64,000 nt of DNA. Source: Hanleya hanleyi. Lineage: Eukaryota; Mollusca; Polyplacophora; Lepidopleurida; Hanleyidae. The notes below the pieces were generated by a model, which saw only the letters and a list, made by a program, of their open reading frames with translations, did no database searches and had not been told where the DNA came from. Shown here piece after piece: positions 1 to 12,064 of the stretch. The number at the start of each line of letters is the position of its first letter. The stretch's first letter is position 1. A program made the translations under genes and the position numbers. The stretch spans positions 1 to 64,000 of the forward strand of contig JAVTVY010025132.1 of the NCBI GenBank assembly GCA_036873755.1, given 5' to 3'.

Positions 1-492
1 AACTGCCAATCGTGATCAGACAAAGTTTCAATCTTAATATTTTCAAAAGTGTGTAAAATTGTATTTTGATGAATTTTCAGTAAATACTCTTAGATTGCTC
101 CAGATTAATAATGTTATCTATATATGACTAAATATTGTTTTAACCACGTTATTTACATTTGTGTGTTCAGGAACAAGAATGGTCTGCTCCCTGAGATTGT
201 TTGCATCGATCGACTCGCCTCGCTCCTCGATAATCACTGATTATTAGGGATTCCGGTGTTTTTTTTACTCAAATATCGGCCAGTATGGTCATGAAGGTAT
301 GCTGAACTATTTGTCATTCAACATTTACACGTCCCTGTAGTATCAATGTAGATATAGTGTCTATATTATCGCCACCGGGGCTGTTTTGTATAATGAAAGA
401 AACTCCATGTTGTTTGGCCAGTGTCCAAGCCAACGGCCACAGTGGATAACGTGAGGCTCTAGACGGTAAACTTCTTTTCAATATGGCTGAGC
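1..492. other. Non-coding flank upstream of LINE
   Basis: No open frame here shows recognisable protein similarity, and the composition is AT-rich. The segment may include the 5' untranslated region of the LINE relic that starts near 493, but no boundary or target duplication is visible. Confidence 0.5.
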
Positions 493-1722
493 GTGCACCA
501 GATGAAACTTCCTGTACAACGCAATCTGATGAAGAGAATTGACGAAAATGATACAAGTTCTCTTGATCGATCGGAACCGATCATTTGTGAGCTGTTATGC
601 TATATTGTTGACAAAATCGACATAATGCCTGTGGATACTGTAATGAAGCTCTGCGAAGATGTGTATATAGATGTTGAGGCTCAGGAGGCTAAAGATATGT
701 TGTACAGATGCTGCCGCCAGTCTATACCTGGTGAATATCACAAGAGAACTGGTCCAAATAAAAAAAAATTAACACACTTCAGGACATCGCTAAAATGTTA
801 CAAGAATTGGAACCAGAGGACATTCCTTGTTTTGTCGCAAAGAAACTGAGTGGATTACCTCTTGTCTCAACGAATCATATAGATGCCTCTACTCGAATGG
901 TTTGAAGCTACAAATGCCTGATGGTACGTGTAAAATCGACACCATGAGCAGTGTCCAGGCTACGGTTCAAAAGAAATTAGACAAACTTAGTCAAAGATGT
1001 CAACAACATAGCCCAACTTGTTCTAAGCAGTGTAAAGTTAACCGTGCTGTTGGTGACACCAACATCATCACAACACATAGTGAAAAATCTGGATCTAACA
1101 ATTTTACGGAAAGACGCCAACCTGTCGAAAATAAGACTCCGAGTGAGGCTACATGTATTCGTGCTAGTGTCACTGATCCATCTCCCGATCCAAAGTCTGG
1201 AAAAAATGAACCAAATGCTGAACAGCAACCGGCCTCGGTGGTAAGGATTCATGATTCTCTTGTTCCCCAAAACGGTACTAGAAACACCTGTGAAAGTTCT
1301 GATGCATTGTGCAACACTGAGATCAAGAAACCACCAATTCTATACTCTAATGCCGTGCCATCTTATGTGAGCAAGTTTACTGTTGTGACGAGAGTCAATT
1401 CCAGGAAAAAAAATCAATCTTCGTGGCGTCACGCGTCTGGATCCGGATACCAAACCTGATGAAATTGTCAAGTATGTCAAGGAAAAGTCCGGTACTGAAA
1501 TCCAATGCGAGCAGTTGACGACTAAATACAACTCCTATGCATCATTCTGGATTAGTGTTAATGGTCGGTACTCTAGATCCCTGTTGAGTGCCGATTACTG
1601 GTCGGACGAAGTATTAGCACGCAAGTACTACAAACGGCGACGTCATGACAACTATGACCGAGATTCTGATGATATTCGCTATACGGAGTCAAGGCTGTCG
1701 TGTGTCACTTTGGTACACTGAC
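493..1722 (+). pseudogene. Non-LTR retrotransposon ORF1 relic
   Basis: Three overlapping open segments (493-849, 827-1459, 1515-1721) read as one protein once frameshifts are allowed. One shift lies at the A-run near 768-776, where the other frame continues with NTLQDIAKMLQELEPEDIP and then FVAKKLSGLPLV. Another lies at the A-run near 1408-1416. The C-terminal part (YVKEKSGTEIQCEQL, NSYASFWISVNGRY) looks like the small nucleic-acid-binding domain found in ORF1 proteins of animal LINEs. The endonuclease-RT ORF follows directly, which supports the ORF1 assignment. ORF1 proteins coat the element RNA; this copy cannot make one. Family identity is inferred from position and style. Confidence 0.6.
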
Positions 1723-1729
1723 GACGAAC

Positions 1730-4260
1730 ACGACTATTCATAGACATTTTCGCAAACTTACGTATCTCATCTTACAACTGCAGATATCTGAAAGCATCTC
1801 TCTCAGAGGTTAAAGAACTGTGTGATATTAGTGATGACTGCTTATTGCAAGAGACCTGGCTCTACAAGCACGATCTTGTTATGCTCGGCTCTATTAATTG
1901 TGATTTCTTTGGCCGTGGTATTTCTGCCATCGACCACACTGTTCTTTCTATAGGGCAGACCACATGGTGGTATTGTCATCTTGTGGCGAAAATCTATTGG
2001 CTCTAGGATTGACTTTATTGAGTATGATGACACACTTATAGTAGGAATCCGTATTGTATCAGCTCATACTAAACTCCTTGTATTATGCGTGTATATGCCC
2101 ACTGATTGTCCTGAAAATCTTGATACCTCATGCCCCTTCGGTACTGAACTTATTAGTTATTGTGCAGATTACAAATTGTTTTTATCTGATTTTGATCGTC
2201 TTCCCCCTGATACGTATACGTATGCGTATGGGAATAGCGATGTTCATTTATCTACTTCTTGGATGGATCATTGCATTTGCTCAATCAACGTCGATCAATC
2301 GATACGGTCAATACAAGTATTATATGATACTATGTCCTCTGATCATAGGCCTCTGTTTATATGTCTTGACTGAGATATATTGCCTAGCCTAGAGAAAAGT
2401 AAAAAGGTTAACCGGAACTATGTGCTAGATTGAGGCTCTCAAAGTAAAAATGACATTTTTACATACAGTTATTCTGTTCAATAACACTTATCTCAATTAT
2501 CTATCCCTATCGATGCAGTACTGTGTGATAAGGCGGACTGTAGGGAACATCACTCAGATGATATTTGTTCCTATTATGATGATATTATGCTTGCTCTGTC
2601 TGTTTCGGGTATAGAAACGCTTGCCAAGGTACGGACCAATAAGGAATATATTGTTCCAGGATGGAATGAATGCGTGACCGATTTACACGCGCGTGCCAGG
2701 ACTGCTTTTCTTTTATGGCGAGAACACGGGGGTTGATTACATGTGCCGCACCAGGAGGCAGTTTAAGTATGCCCTTCGTAACTGCAAGAAACAGGAATTA
2801 AATATTCTGGTCGATAAAATGGCACAAGCGCTGTCTGGTAAATCGAGTGATGATTTCTGGAAAGAGGTTAAAACATCTAACTCAAAATGTATGACCTTGT
2901 CCTGTCGTGTTGACAATGTAGAGGGTGAGCATTATATAGTTAATCTCTGGAGGAATAAATTCTCCAATATTTTAAATTGTGTAAATAACGTAACCTGCAA
3001 GGCTGAGGTCTTGTTTGCGCTTGACCAGTACAGGTCTGGCCTTCCGAATATACCTACTATTGGACCTGATATTTTGCGTCATTTGGTCAATGACATGAGG
3101 AGCAATAAATCAAGAGGGTTTGATGGTTTAAGTTCTGAACACCTGAAATATTCACCTAATGAGTTTTTCATACATTTATATATGTGCATAAATGTAATGC
3201 TTTTCCACGGTTGTCTTCCAAAAGAGCTAACGTATGTTATTATGACGCCTATTGTCAAGGATAAATCTGGCGATATAACCAAATCCGATAATTACAGGCC
3301 CATTGCAGTAGCCACTGTTATATCTAAAGTATTTGAGCTCCTCATTCTACATCACTGTGAAGAGCATTTGTACAGCTCTGATTCTCAGTTTGCTTTCAAA
3401 CCAGGCCACTCGACCGATCAATGTATAGATGTTCTAAAGGAGGTGATTAATGTTTATCGGTCTAATGGTAGTCCAGTATTTGTATGTTTTCTAGATGCGA
3501 GCAAAGCTTTCTACAGGCAATCATTGGACGCTTTTAAAGAAATTAATCGATATAGATATACCCATGTGTTTTATTTATATTTTGTATGTATGGTGCAGTC
3601 TTCAAGAATTCGCAGTAAAGTGAGGTTCTGCTCTTTCCAGCTTCTTTAGCATCACCAATGGTGTTCGACAGGGGGTATCTTATCTCCTACTTTGTTTGCC
3701 TTATATCTGCATGACCTCGATGTGTCTTTATCTGAAGCTGGTGTCGGCTGTAATTGTTTGGATTGTTTGTTAATCACTTGTTTTATGCCGACGATATGTG
3801 CCTTATTTGCCCTTCAGCTAAAGCCTTACAAGCCTTACTTAACTACTGTTCGGATTATGCTGAATCTCACGACATCTTGTACAATTATGATAAGACAGTG
3901 TGCATGCTATTTTGCCTAAAAGATATAGAAATTTCAAACCTCCCAGTGTCAGATTGAGTGGTGTTACTCTGGATTATGTCCGTAGATACAAGTATCTTGA
4001 TCATATTGTTTCATATGATTTGTTTGACAATGAAGATATCAGTGCACAACGAAGGAAATTATGTGTCAACGCCAATTTAGTTTTAAGCCGATTTCGTGGA
4101 TATAAGCGAAAATTCATTTTGCGATTATTGACCAAATGTTTAAGGGAACACCGCTGGGAATTAGAAAGTAAAAGTTTGAAGATTCACCCAACAAAATGAG
4201 CCTATAAAATAAGTAGGTCAGACAAGCACTTTTCGAGTTCTCTCCCCTGGTACTGTTTTC
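1730..4260 (+). pseudogene. Non-LTR retrotransposon ORF2 relic (endonuclease-RT)
   Basis: An APE-type endonuclease is visible in pieces. LLQETWL lies near 1842, and after a frameshift around 1950 the segment 1981-2373 ends with SDHRPL, the conserved C-terminal endonuclease motif. A linker (VPGWNECVTDLHARAR, near 2655) leads into the reverse transcriptase. RT blocks at 2693-3649 include NYRPIAVATVISKVFE and FAFKPGHSTDQC, then LDASKAF, the first catalytic Asp block. A shifted frame gives the second-strand block GVRQG near 3662. FYADD, the catalytic pair, lies at 3781-3795, and a thumb-like region continues to about 4150. The style is CR1/jockey superfamily. At least four frameshifts make it dead, and the C terminus is cut short near 4140. 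Confidence 0.85.
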
Positions 4261-5192
4261 CTTGTTAACGGTGTACAGTCAAAACTAAAGAACATATCTG
4301 AAAGAAAGTAGATGGTTGGTAAGTCTTATATATGGCCATGCTGTAGTTATATTTTTGAAGTGTTACGTAATAGAAAAAAGTAGTTATCTCCCCTTTAATG
4401 ATTCTCAAAATACGTCATTTTGTAAGGAAATGAGCTACGGCATTGATTCTTGTCACATTAATGAACACTTTAATGACCAAAACGTATGTGACCTTAAATT
4501 TGACCTTTGACCTCTTGGAGCATCTCTGTATGAGTGCAAAGTTTGGTTGTCAACTCTTGAACGGCTGATGCGATCAGTCTGAAAATAAGGCCACGTGACC
4601 TACATCACGTCATAAGGTGAGCACTTGTGTCATAACTCGGCCTTGACCTTGACCTTTGAAGTGATGAGCATCCAAATATCGAAAATACGGCTTCCATTTA
4701 CTGGAAAAGTAACACACTGACAGGCGGGAAATAATGACACAATAGTAAGCACAATATTGTCTTTCTTTCGGTGCTACTTATAAAACGATCCGATGTGACC
4801 TTGATCTTGAATAGCGCACAATGTAAAAATCATTGTTCGCGTTTTTCTAAAAAACTTCAACATGCAGGAATCTGTAATTTGGTACATTTGTACGCCATGA
4901 TGCAGGTATGACGTCACTGCATTTTCAACCTGACCTTGACCTTGGTTTTTGAGATATGGCCGCCGACAGTTTTGCGACTACAGGGTTATAGGTCGAAAAC
5001 TGTTGGGAATTTCAAGTTGAAATTTGCACATGAGTGTAGGTCATATGGCATAACAGAAAGACGTTAGAAGCCGTCAAGATATACCAGAACATAATTAGCA
5101 ATTTGTGAAATTTACGTTTTATTCAAATTTTACGAAAAAAATTACTCAATCATTACTATATTTAAGTATGATTGAGAGAATATATATATATA
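4261..5192. repeat. Non-coding block rich in TGACCTTGA / TGACCTTTGACC
   Basis: No gene is seen. The block repeats nuclear-receptor-like half sites: TGACCTTTGACCT at 4501-4513, TTGACCTTGACCTTTGA at 4643-4659, TGACCTTGATCTTGA near 4796, and CCTGACCTTGACCTTGG near 4929-4945. It looks like a dispersed repeat, but no boundaries could be set. Confidence 0.5.
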
Positions 5193-6990
5193 CAGTGTTT
5201 GGGGGTGTTCCGAATCACTTTTCACATCCAGACTGCTAACGCTCGTTCTTTTACGAGGTGAGAGCGACTGCTGGTCTTATATTCTAGGGAAATCTGTCAT
5301 CTATAATTGTATGTAAAAAAAATTTCAATCGGATTTGTCAATCGATGCGAAAATAGCCTCCGCTTCAGTGCACCAGGGAGGGCAGTTCAGAATCATTTTG
5401 GTAAGTTGCGGATCACGCCATCTAGCGGCCGTTACAGGCACTGAGAATGGAATTTTTATTGGCTTGAGGGGTCATATGCTAATCACCCATAGGCCGGTGA
5501 AGCCCTGGAGAAGATTTTAATGTTGCCTTAATTCTCCCCGCCCTGTGAGCGAATTTTTAACTGTTGCAGTCCAGGTACAAATGACACGCCTATCTAGCGT
5601 CGAAAATGTTCTGAAGTATATTTATCTTGGAGCGAGCCTACAAAATTGCATTGTAATCTCAATTTAATTATTGTTTAGAACATTTTAGGATACGATGTCT
5701 GATAATCATGGAGGATGGGCTAGTGAACTTTCCTGTACTGCAAACAAAACAGAGCAAGCGGGAACTTTACAGCTTATCATATTGGGGTCATTTTAGGCCT
5801 GGGCCGAGTAGAGGATCATGGGTAAATTCAAAAGGCGGCCGTGTGGTATCTCAGAAATTCTTTTTTTTTCAGTCAGATCTGTCCATTTCTTCGAATTTTT
5901 CTGGCCTAAAAGGACTACAAAGTATTTTATTTGGGCAAAAGTAGTTATTCTATACTTTATTTGGTAGTTTATGAAAGAAAAATCGGAAAATTAAAATTTC
6001 GAAAAATCGGCCCAAAAAATAGTCGAAAATGGCTGCCGAGATGACGTTACTCGACGTCATCATAGCGTTCATCTTAAAGTTTATTACTTTTTCGGATAGG
6101 GCTTGAACAAAAGATACTGTGTGTCATGTTGCAGCGCTCCAGCCTTATGGATAGCGGATATGGGGTGACTCCCTCGATTCCCCTCCCCTCACCCGCGCCT
6201 CACCTGCGATACACCCCAACTCTTCCAGACCAGATAGTGTTAATAAAGGGACATCCAATTATTGAACTCGTAGAAACCTCGCTCAGTGATTAACAATTTT
6301 ATTGATATAAAATTTTTTTTTATTGGAGTAAGAGATATATCTGAAAGTATTGAATATGATGATGTAATATCGAGAAAATGATTTGTTCACCAAGGTTCGG
6401 AATGATTCGCGTACATAGTTCCGGTTACAAGGGTTTTGTCATTAATTCAACTCTTATGAATTTTTTTTGACAATGCCATGGATTGACCAATCGTCATTAA
6501 AGTCGGTTTGCACCTGTTGTATTAGTTGTGAGACGGTCCCTTATTCGCCGAATTCAAGTTATGAACGGCGCGTATTTCGTTGATTCGGAATTGACATCTC
6601 TATAGCGTCATTATATTACAATGCTAATCAGTTAACATTTATCGCAAATCACTAGATATTTTGTTTGGCTATTTAGCAAGATTCTATCACTTAAATAAAT
6701 ACTGAATATACCGCCTAAACCCACTTTATTTCGCGCAGATTCACTACTGGAAAAATCGCACGTGTTTTTCGACTCGGTATCAATTTGTCATAGCACAGTA
6801 CCGGAAGTATTACGTTGCCGAATTGACCGGAAAAGAAACAATGCAGGTCGGTTGTTTGACATTCATTGGAGTCCACTGAAACAGACATTCCAATAAACCT
6901 AAAAAAGATTTAATCGGATGCTTTACTCCAAGAAATATCAGGTATTTATTAGGAAAGTGATCCGCAACACCCCGTGATTCGGAAACACTG
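5193..6990. mobile_element. 1.8-kb TIR element, non-autonomous DNA transposon
   Basis: The left end reads CAGTGTTTGGGGGTGTTCC then GAATCAC (5193-5218). The reverse complement of the right end (6957-6990) begins CAGTGTTTCCGAATCAC and continues GGGGTGTTGCGGATCAC. The two align apart from a 9-bp CCGAATCAC insertion in the right end and two mismatches. Flanks are TATATATA on the left and TATATGTA on the right, so a TA or an imperfect 8-bp target duplication cannot be told apart. The interior has only short open frames (5335-5520, 5708-5944) with no transposase motif. Tc1/mariner-like and hAT-like origins both fit the CAGTG terminus. Confidence 0.6.
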
Positions 6991-7829
6991 TATATGTATT
7001 TGCCTGTGAAATTTCAGAAATGTAGCTTTGATGGTTTCAGAGATATGAAAAAAAAACAATTTTCCCTAACTATTAAGCCGTTAAATGGTTCTCTCGCCCT
7101 GTTGTGGTCATTTGTTGATTTCATCTATTCAATGGTCGCTGTCAATTTCGCTATAGCGATGACGGGGCTGGCTCATTTGTGAAAACCTTATAACTCTTGA
7201 ACCGCAATAGATACGGACTAATATATTGCCTGATACTTCCAATAATGAGTTCTTTCGTTAACAATGATTTCGTATTTCCCGGTACAAATGCAATTATGTG
7301 ACCAATTTTGCTTCATGTCACATGACCATCGATATTTGGGGTCATTTTATCGGGCAGAAAAACAGTCTGTGAGAAGCACAGTCTCCAGGCGACCAAAACT
7401 CAAGCTTTACTTTCTCCATTCAATTTTCCAGGGACAATTTTCTAAACACATTTCAACGTACTAATATTTTCAGATCGATGAAGGAGCCGCGTAGCTCGAA
7501 AATGTGTTCAACGGCTGCCGCTTACCAATATAGGCAGGGTTGTGAGAAGAAAAACGCAATAAAAAACTATGAGGTAGTAACAAGCAATGCGAAAACAACG
7601 TGTCTGTGAATGTTAAGCGACCAAAACAATGGTCGCGACCAAAGCAGCCTGCGACCATGTATTTACTCATTTGCAGTAAGAAGGGAAAGACCGCGTCATT
7701 GTACCAACAATGTCTAGTTATTATTATTAGTATTATTATAGCTCCCGATTCCCATGAAAATAGAACTTGTCCTACGGGGTCATATCGATATTAAATAAAG
7801 ATTATTATTATTATTATTATTATTATTAA
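6991..7829. other. Non-coding, ends in (ATT)n microsatellite
   Basis: No gene is supported. The last part, 7801-7829, is an (ATT)n run of about nine units. Confidence 0.6.
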
Positions 7830-8140
7830 ACTAATGTATTAAATATACAACAGCGAAGCTCCCGAATTTAATTGTTATTTAAGTATTCCCTTAGCTGGAT
7901 AGATCACGCCGTACAACCTCAGAAATAATTTCAACTGTGCAAGTCCCGGAACTATAATACTGAATAAGTTTTAAAAATATTGTATCCCTTCAGCCATGTA
8001 ATTGGGGAACAGCACTGAATTTGCAAGAAGGAATAAAGCTAGTGTCCGACAAGTGAGATCTGAAATATTAATGGTATAGTACTCCGGCTTGTCTCGACTT
8101 GACCGGGTTAATATTACTGGCTTTTATACTACCTAGTTGT
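7830..8140 (+). repeat. Dispersed repeat copy A
   Basis: It shares long stretches with 12074-12720 and 13528-13790: ACTAATGTATTAAATATACA at the start, then the block around TTGCAAGAAGGAATAAAGCT, and CTCCGGCTTGTCTCGACTTG near the end. In the other two copies this block lies directly 3' of a LINE reverse-transcriptase tail. It is therefore probably LINE 3' flank or UTR carried by retrotransposition or duplication. Confidence 0.75.
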
Positions 8141-8518
8141 CTCTCAAATGCTGTGTTCATGGTAGCGTGTAGAATGTAAACGAATGAATTCCGAGAAGTC
8201 TAACTTTGCAAACATCGAAGACTGAGTTATAGCCCTGCTGTCAAAGCCGCAGACAGACAGACTCGAGCATTTTGAATTCTCGGCAACTTTGTTATTCAAT
8301 CTCGTTGAAAGGCGCAGTTCAAGGTGCTGTAGAATATCAACAACAAAAGCTAAACAACAACAACAGTAGTACATGTGGATCAAAGTGTTTACAGGGATCA
8401 GGTGCCGAATAGGGAGAAATTCTGTATATATTTAGAATTTGACAACAGTATGGTAGATGTCACCTGTCCTTCATCTTGGAAAGAAGGGGAAGGAACCAGT
8501 CTTAACAAACCTGTCCAC

Positions 8519-9418
8519 ATGAAAGCAATGATCGTGACGATAATCTTGCACTTTTCGAACCACATATCATTGACAAGTACAGAAGCAGGTAAAATGTCAT
8601 ACAGATGCCCCGACTGGATTCAATGGGATGCTTTGGTGTGGGGAGAAATGTGCTATTCATTTCATGAGACATCTTTCGAGACTTGGTCAAAAGCTGTTGA
8701 CGTTTGTCAGAAGAATGGCGGTGAACTGGTCAAAATTACTAACAATGAACTTAACAAATTCTTCAACACGGTCATTAAGGGGGAATTCTGGATAGCTGCC
8801 AAAAAAATCGACGAAAAATGGTTTTGGCCCGATGGCAGCACAGTCATATTTACCGACTGGAATCCGAGACAGTCCGTTAGTCAACTATTGGCACAGACTA
8901 AAACGATTGAATTGTGTGCGGTATGGATAAATATGTATCAAGATGCTTTCTGGCATCAATCTGATTGTACCTTTCAGACTCCCTATATCTGCGAATACAC
9001 CGCTGTGGAATACTACCATATTTCGACAGGCGAGACCGAAATGACATCTTCTGCAATACCAACTACAAGGTATAGCAATGTTTCTAACAGCACCATAAAG
9101 CTTTCAAGTTTCAATCAAGACAAATTCAATGATAACGAGGAAGTACAGCAAAGAGGCAAGAACAGACAAGGCCAATTTAATCGAGTCAACGGTCCTAACG
9201 GCGCTGAGAACAATTGGTTAATATCTGAACCCGTCGATACAATAAATGCTCGGTCCTCCCCTGAATGCGCCAGGAACTGTCTAAAACAAACCCAGTTCAT
9301 ATGTACCATGTTTAACATTAATCTAAAAGAGAGAGTATGTAGGTTATATAACTTAACCGATCCCGTGACAGAAAAGATGACAGTCCGTCTGGGCTGGGTT
9401 CTATGGAGATCTGTGTAA
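8519..9418 (+). CDS. Secreted C-type lectin with C-terminal PAN/apple-like domain
   Basis: The intact intronless frame encodes 299 residues from the Met at 8519. An upstream in-frame Met at 8375 would put 48 non-hydrophobic residues ahead of the signal peptide, so 8519 is preferred. Residues 1 to about 22 form a hydrophobic signal sequence (MIVTIILHF core). A C-type lectin fold spans about 30-160: CPDW, MCYSFHET, WSKAVDVCQKNGGELVKI, FWIAAKKI, WFWPDGS, FTDWNP, and a closing disulfide in FWHQSDC to YICEY. The EPN/QPD and WND calcium-sugar motifs are absent, so classical sugar binding is doubtful. A Ser/Thr-rich linker follows (about 165-200), then a PAN/apple-like module (about 215-297) with CARNCLKQTQFICTMFN and VCRLYN. 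It is probably an extracellular recognition or adhesive protein. A paralogue lies at 31751-32665. Confidence 0.85.
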   Translation: MKAMIVTIILHFSNHISLTSTEAGKMSYRCPDWIQWDALVWGEMCYSFHETSFETWSKAVDVCQKNGGELVKITNNELNKFFNTVIKGEFWIAAKKIDEKWFWPDGSTVIFTDWNPRQSVSQLLAQTKTIELCAVWINMYQDAFWHQSDCTFQTPYICEYTAVEYYHISTGETEMTSSAIPTTRYSNVSNSTIKLSSFNQDKFNDNEEVQQRGKNRQGQFNRVNGPNGAENNWLISEPVDTINARSSPECARNCLKQTQFICTMFNINLKERVCRLYNLTDPVTEKMTVRLGWVLWRSV

Positions 9419-10200
9419 AAATGACGATATTGAAAATCCTCGCGGAGACATATAGACTAATGAACTTTCTAAAGTGGATCTGTAAAATGTAGTAGCTTAT
9501 ATTTGAGAATTCTGGAAACAAATCATTCCTTTACTTTCTAAGCTCATGTAAGCACCCAGCATAGCCGAGAATAGAAGGAGTAGTTAAGTGTACATGTAAG
9601 CGTAACATAATTAGCTGTTACGTTAGTGAAATCAAAATTTCATTTCTTCAACAGTAGCTGTGTTTCGCACAGAGAATATGCCAAACTTATATTTTAGATT
9701 TTCAGGGGCAAAAGTGACGTAAACGACATTGACGGACGTTTGAAATTGTTCTTTCCTCCATGGCTTTATTTGTATACATTGTAGCACGAATTTTTACTAT
9801 ATCTAAAATATCACAAATTGGACCAAAATAATATTGCTCTGCAATGTCATGGCGAATGTGGTGATATTGAGAATATTAGATTTGCTTTGGTTCATGTAGT
9901 AATTTAATATATCCCTCCCACCCAGCTACAATGTACGAGAAGAGTCTAAGCTGAAACATCAGTTGATGCTGTTTTACGTCACTTTTGATTCAGAACATTT
10001 ACAAGATAGAACTTGGGTATTTTTTTTCCTGTACGAATTACAGCATTTTGTGCAGATTTAAATATCCTTTTGGCTTCACAAAAATGACAGCTTTCATGAA
10101 ATATTTTGACACTCCTCTGTAAAAATGTGTATCAATTATTCTAGTCTGTTTGTATAAAAAGGAGTGATTCGTGGTCAGGTATTCCTAGTTATATGCTTTC
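9419..10200. other. Non-coding 3' flank of lectin gene
   Basis: AT-rich sequence without a supported gene. It probably includes the lectin 3' UTR; no clear polyadenylation signal was singled out. Confidence 0.5.
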
Positions 10201-11130
10201 GTTTATTTCGGTTTTATTCAAATATATTGGAATGCAGGTTAAGCAAATTGTGAGAATAATGATTTCATGCCTATTTTAGTAGATTTGAGCACGCATCTCC
10301 AGTAATGTGTATCAATCATTTTTATTTATTCAGGCGGTTGTAATTGATCATCAAATATATTAACATTCATCTACAGTAATATCTATGGAGTGTTTTGATT
10401 TATTACAGTGGTTGATCAAATATATTTGCATGTAGATATAATAAATTTTGTTAAATGTTGGAATTCAGGATGAACTACTTTAGCTTAATATAACATATCA
10501 CATATTTGCCTGTGATACTGGACATTTAGCTCCGTTGATACTGTGGAATGACACTGTTCCATATCATGATATGGACTTCTGCCCTCACGCGTGGGTATGA
10601 TATCGGTTATCCGCCCTTGGGCTAATATCGCGCACATGAGTGGTTTCTTCTCGAGTAACTCGTCATTCTCTCCACAGTCTGACCTAGCGCATTTTTGTGG
10701 TTTTCACTTGGATCTTGCTACGTAATAAATTGTTTGAAGCATGCATAGTCATTCGACAATCGATCCTGAATTTGAATCTTCTCGTGCTGATCGGGGTTCT
10801 CTGGCTACCAGGGCCGATATGGAAATAGGTATACATTCTAGGGTTTGATCAAATATATTAGCATGCATCTCTAGTAATATGTATATAATGCTGTGATTTA
10901 TTGTAGGGTTTGATCAAATATATTAGCATGCATCTCTAGTAATATGTATCTAGTGCTGTGATTTATTCTAGGGTTTGATCAAATATATTAGCATGCATCT
11001 CTAGTAATATGTATATAATGCTGTGATTTATTCTAGGGTTTGATAAAATATATTAGCATGCATCTCTAGTAATATGTATCTAGTGCTGTGATTTATTCTA
11101 GGGTTTGATCAAATACATTAGCATGCGCAT
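10200..11130 (+). repeat. 65-bp tandem repeat with decayed older units
   Basis: Four near-identical units with an exact 65-bp step start at 10841, 10906, 10971 and 11036, with a partial fifth from 11101. Each contains GGGTTTGATCAAATATATTA and GCATGCATCTCTAGTAATAT. Divergent relatives of the same motif occur upstream (near 10217, 10290, 10345 and 10412). The young homogeneous block therefore sits beside an older, eroded part of the array. Between them, 10480-10835 is unique and non-coding. Confidence 0.9.
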
Positions 11131-11559
11131 CGGGTAAGTTGGATATAAAGCATTGTGAATCATTATATATACTTCTCTTGCCAATGATGTGATTGTTTGT
11201 GCCCAATATCAGAATACATCTGTAGTAATGCGTACCAACTTCAGTGATATATTCTATTCGTCCTGCATGAAATCCCTGGCAAAAGCTATTATTTTATATC
11301 AGATTATTAGTTTCTAATTTATCATGCACTTTTTGTGAAGAACTAACATAAATAAGGCATTTAAGTAATCGTATCTCTCTACTAAGCTGTGCGTGGAAAA
11401 TTATATGATAATTGTGTTCAAAAATATTTGTAATCAATTTAATTCAAATAGTTTAATAGACAAATATGAAGTTAGGTTTCTTCACGTTTACCCCATTACA
11501 TCATACCTTATTTCGGAATGTGGACCATCGCTTTGAAATATCCGTAACACTATTACTGG
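11131..11559. other. Non-coding
   Basis: AT-rich, with no gene or tandem repeat recognised. Confidence 0.5.
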
Positions 11560-12062
11560 AGGTAAAAAACACTCGGTTTTAGGTCCCCTGTTGTCCCTTA
11601 TATATATGTATATCAATAACATATTTGGTAAAATTATCATTATCACATTTTTTTTGCGCTGAGGACTCGTCTCCGCATCATTCGTTCTTAAATATTTTTG
11701 AAATTCAATGAACCTTGAATCAAGATTTGGAAATCCTACTCGAATGGTCCAAGCAAAGGGTCATACAGTTCTATGCCTTCAAAACAAATTCTCTAGTATT
11801 CATTAATAAATTGGAATGATACACATACTCAAATTAAAGCTGGGCGTTAAGTTCTATCATTTTTATCTGAAGTTTGTTATATCAATCGTGAGTATGTTTC
11901 AGTGGTGTCGGATGTTGTACCCTTATAGGATGAGAAAATAAAAACAATGTAGAAAAGACTAGTTATCATCGAGCGAATTGTCACTGGCCTACCGATGTTC
12001 GCTAGAGAAGTGTATATGTTTTGATAAAGATTAAGAAACAATTAATGTCAGAATGGAAGACA
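11560..12062 (+). pseudogene. LINE reverse-transcriptase fragment, copy 1
   Basis: Reading across frameshifts gives GGPLLSLIY-like residues with YINNIFGK (RT block 5 area), an ADDSSPHHSFLNIFE-like stretch that begins at the catalytic Asp pair, then TLNQDLEILLEWSKQ and FKTNSLVFINK. After a gap comes a C-terminal part with ERIVTGLPMFAR. It resembles animal LINE ORF2 proteins from palm to thumb. Many stops and frameshifts show it is dead. The tail matches 13300-13510. Confidence 0.65.
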
Positions 12063-12064
12063 TG

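Noticed and set aside
8590..8600. Splice donor (GCAGGTAAAATG) after the signal peptide of the lectin gene, similar in the paralogue
   Set aside because: The frame continues straight into a complete lectin fold in both genes, so splicing here would remove the domain.
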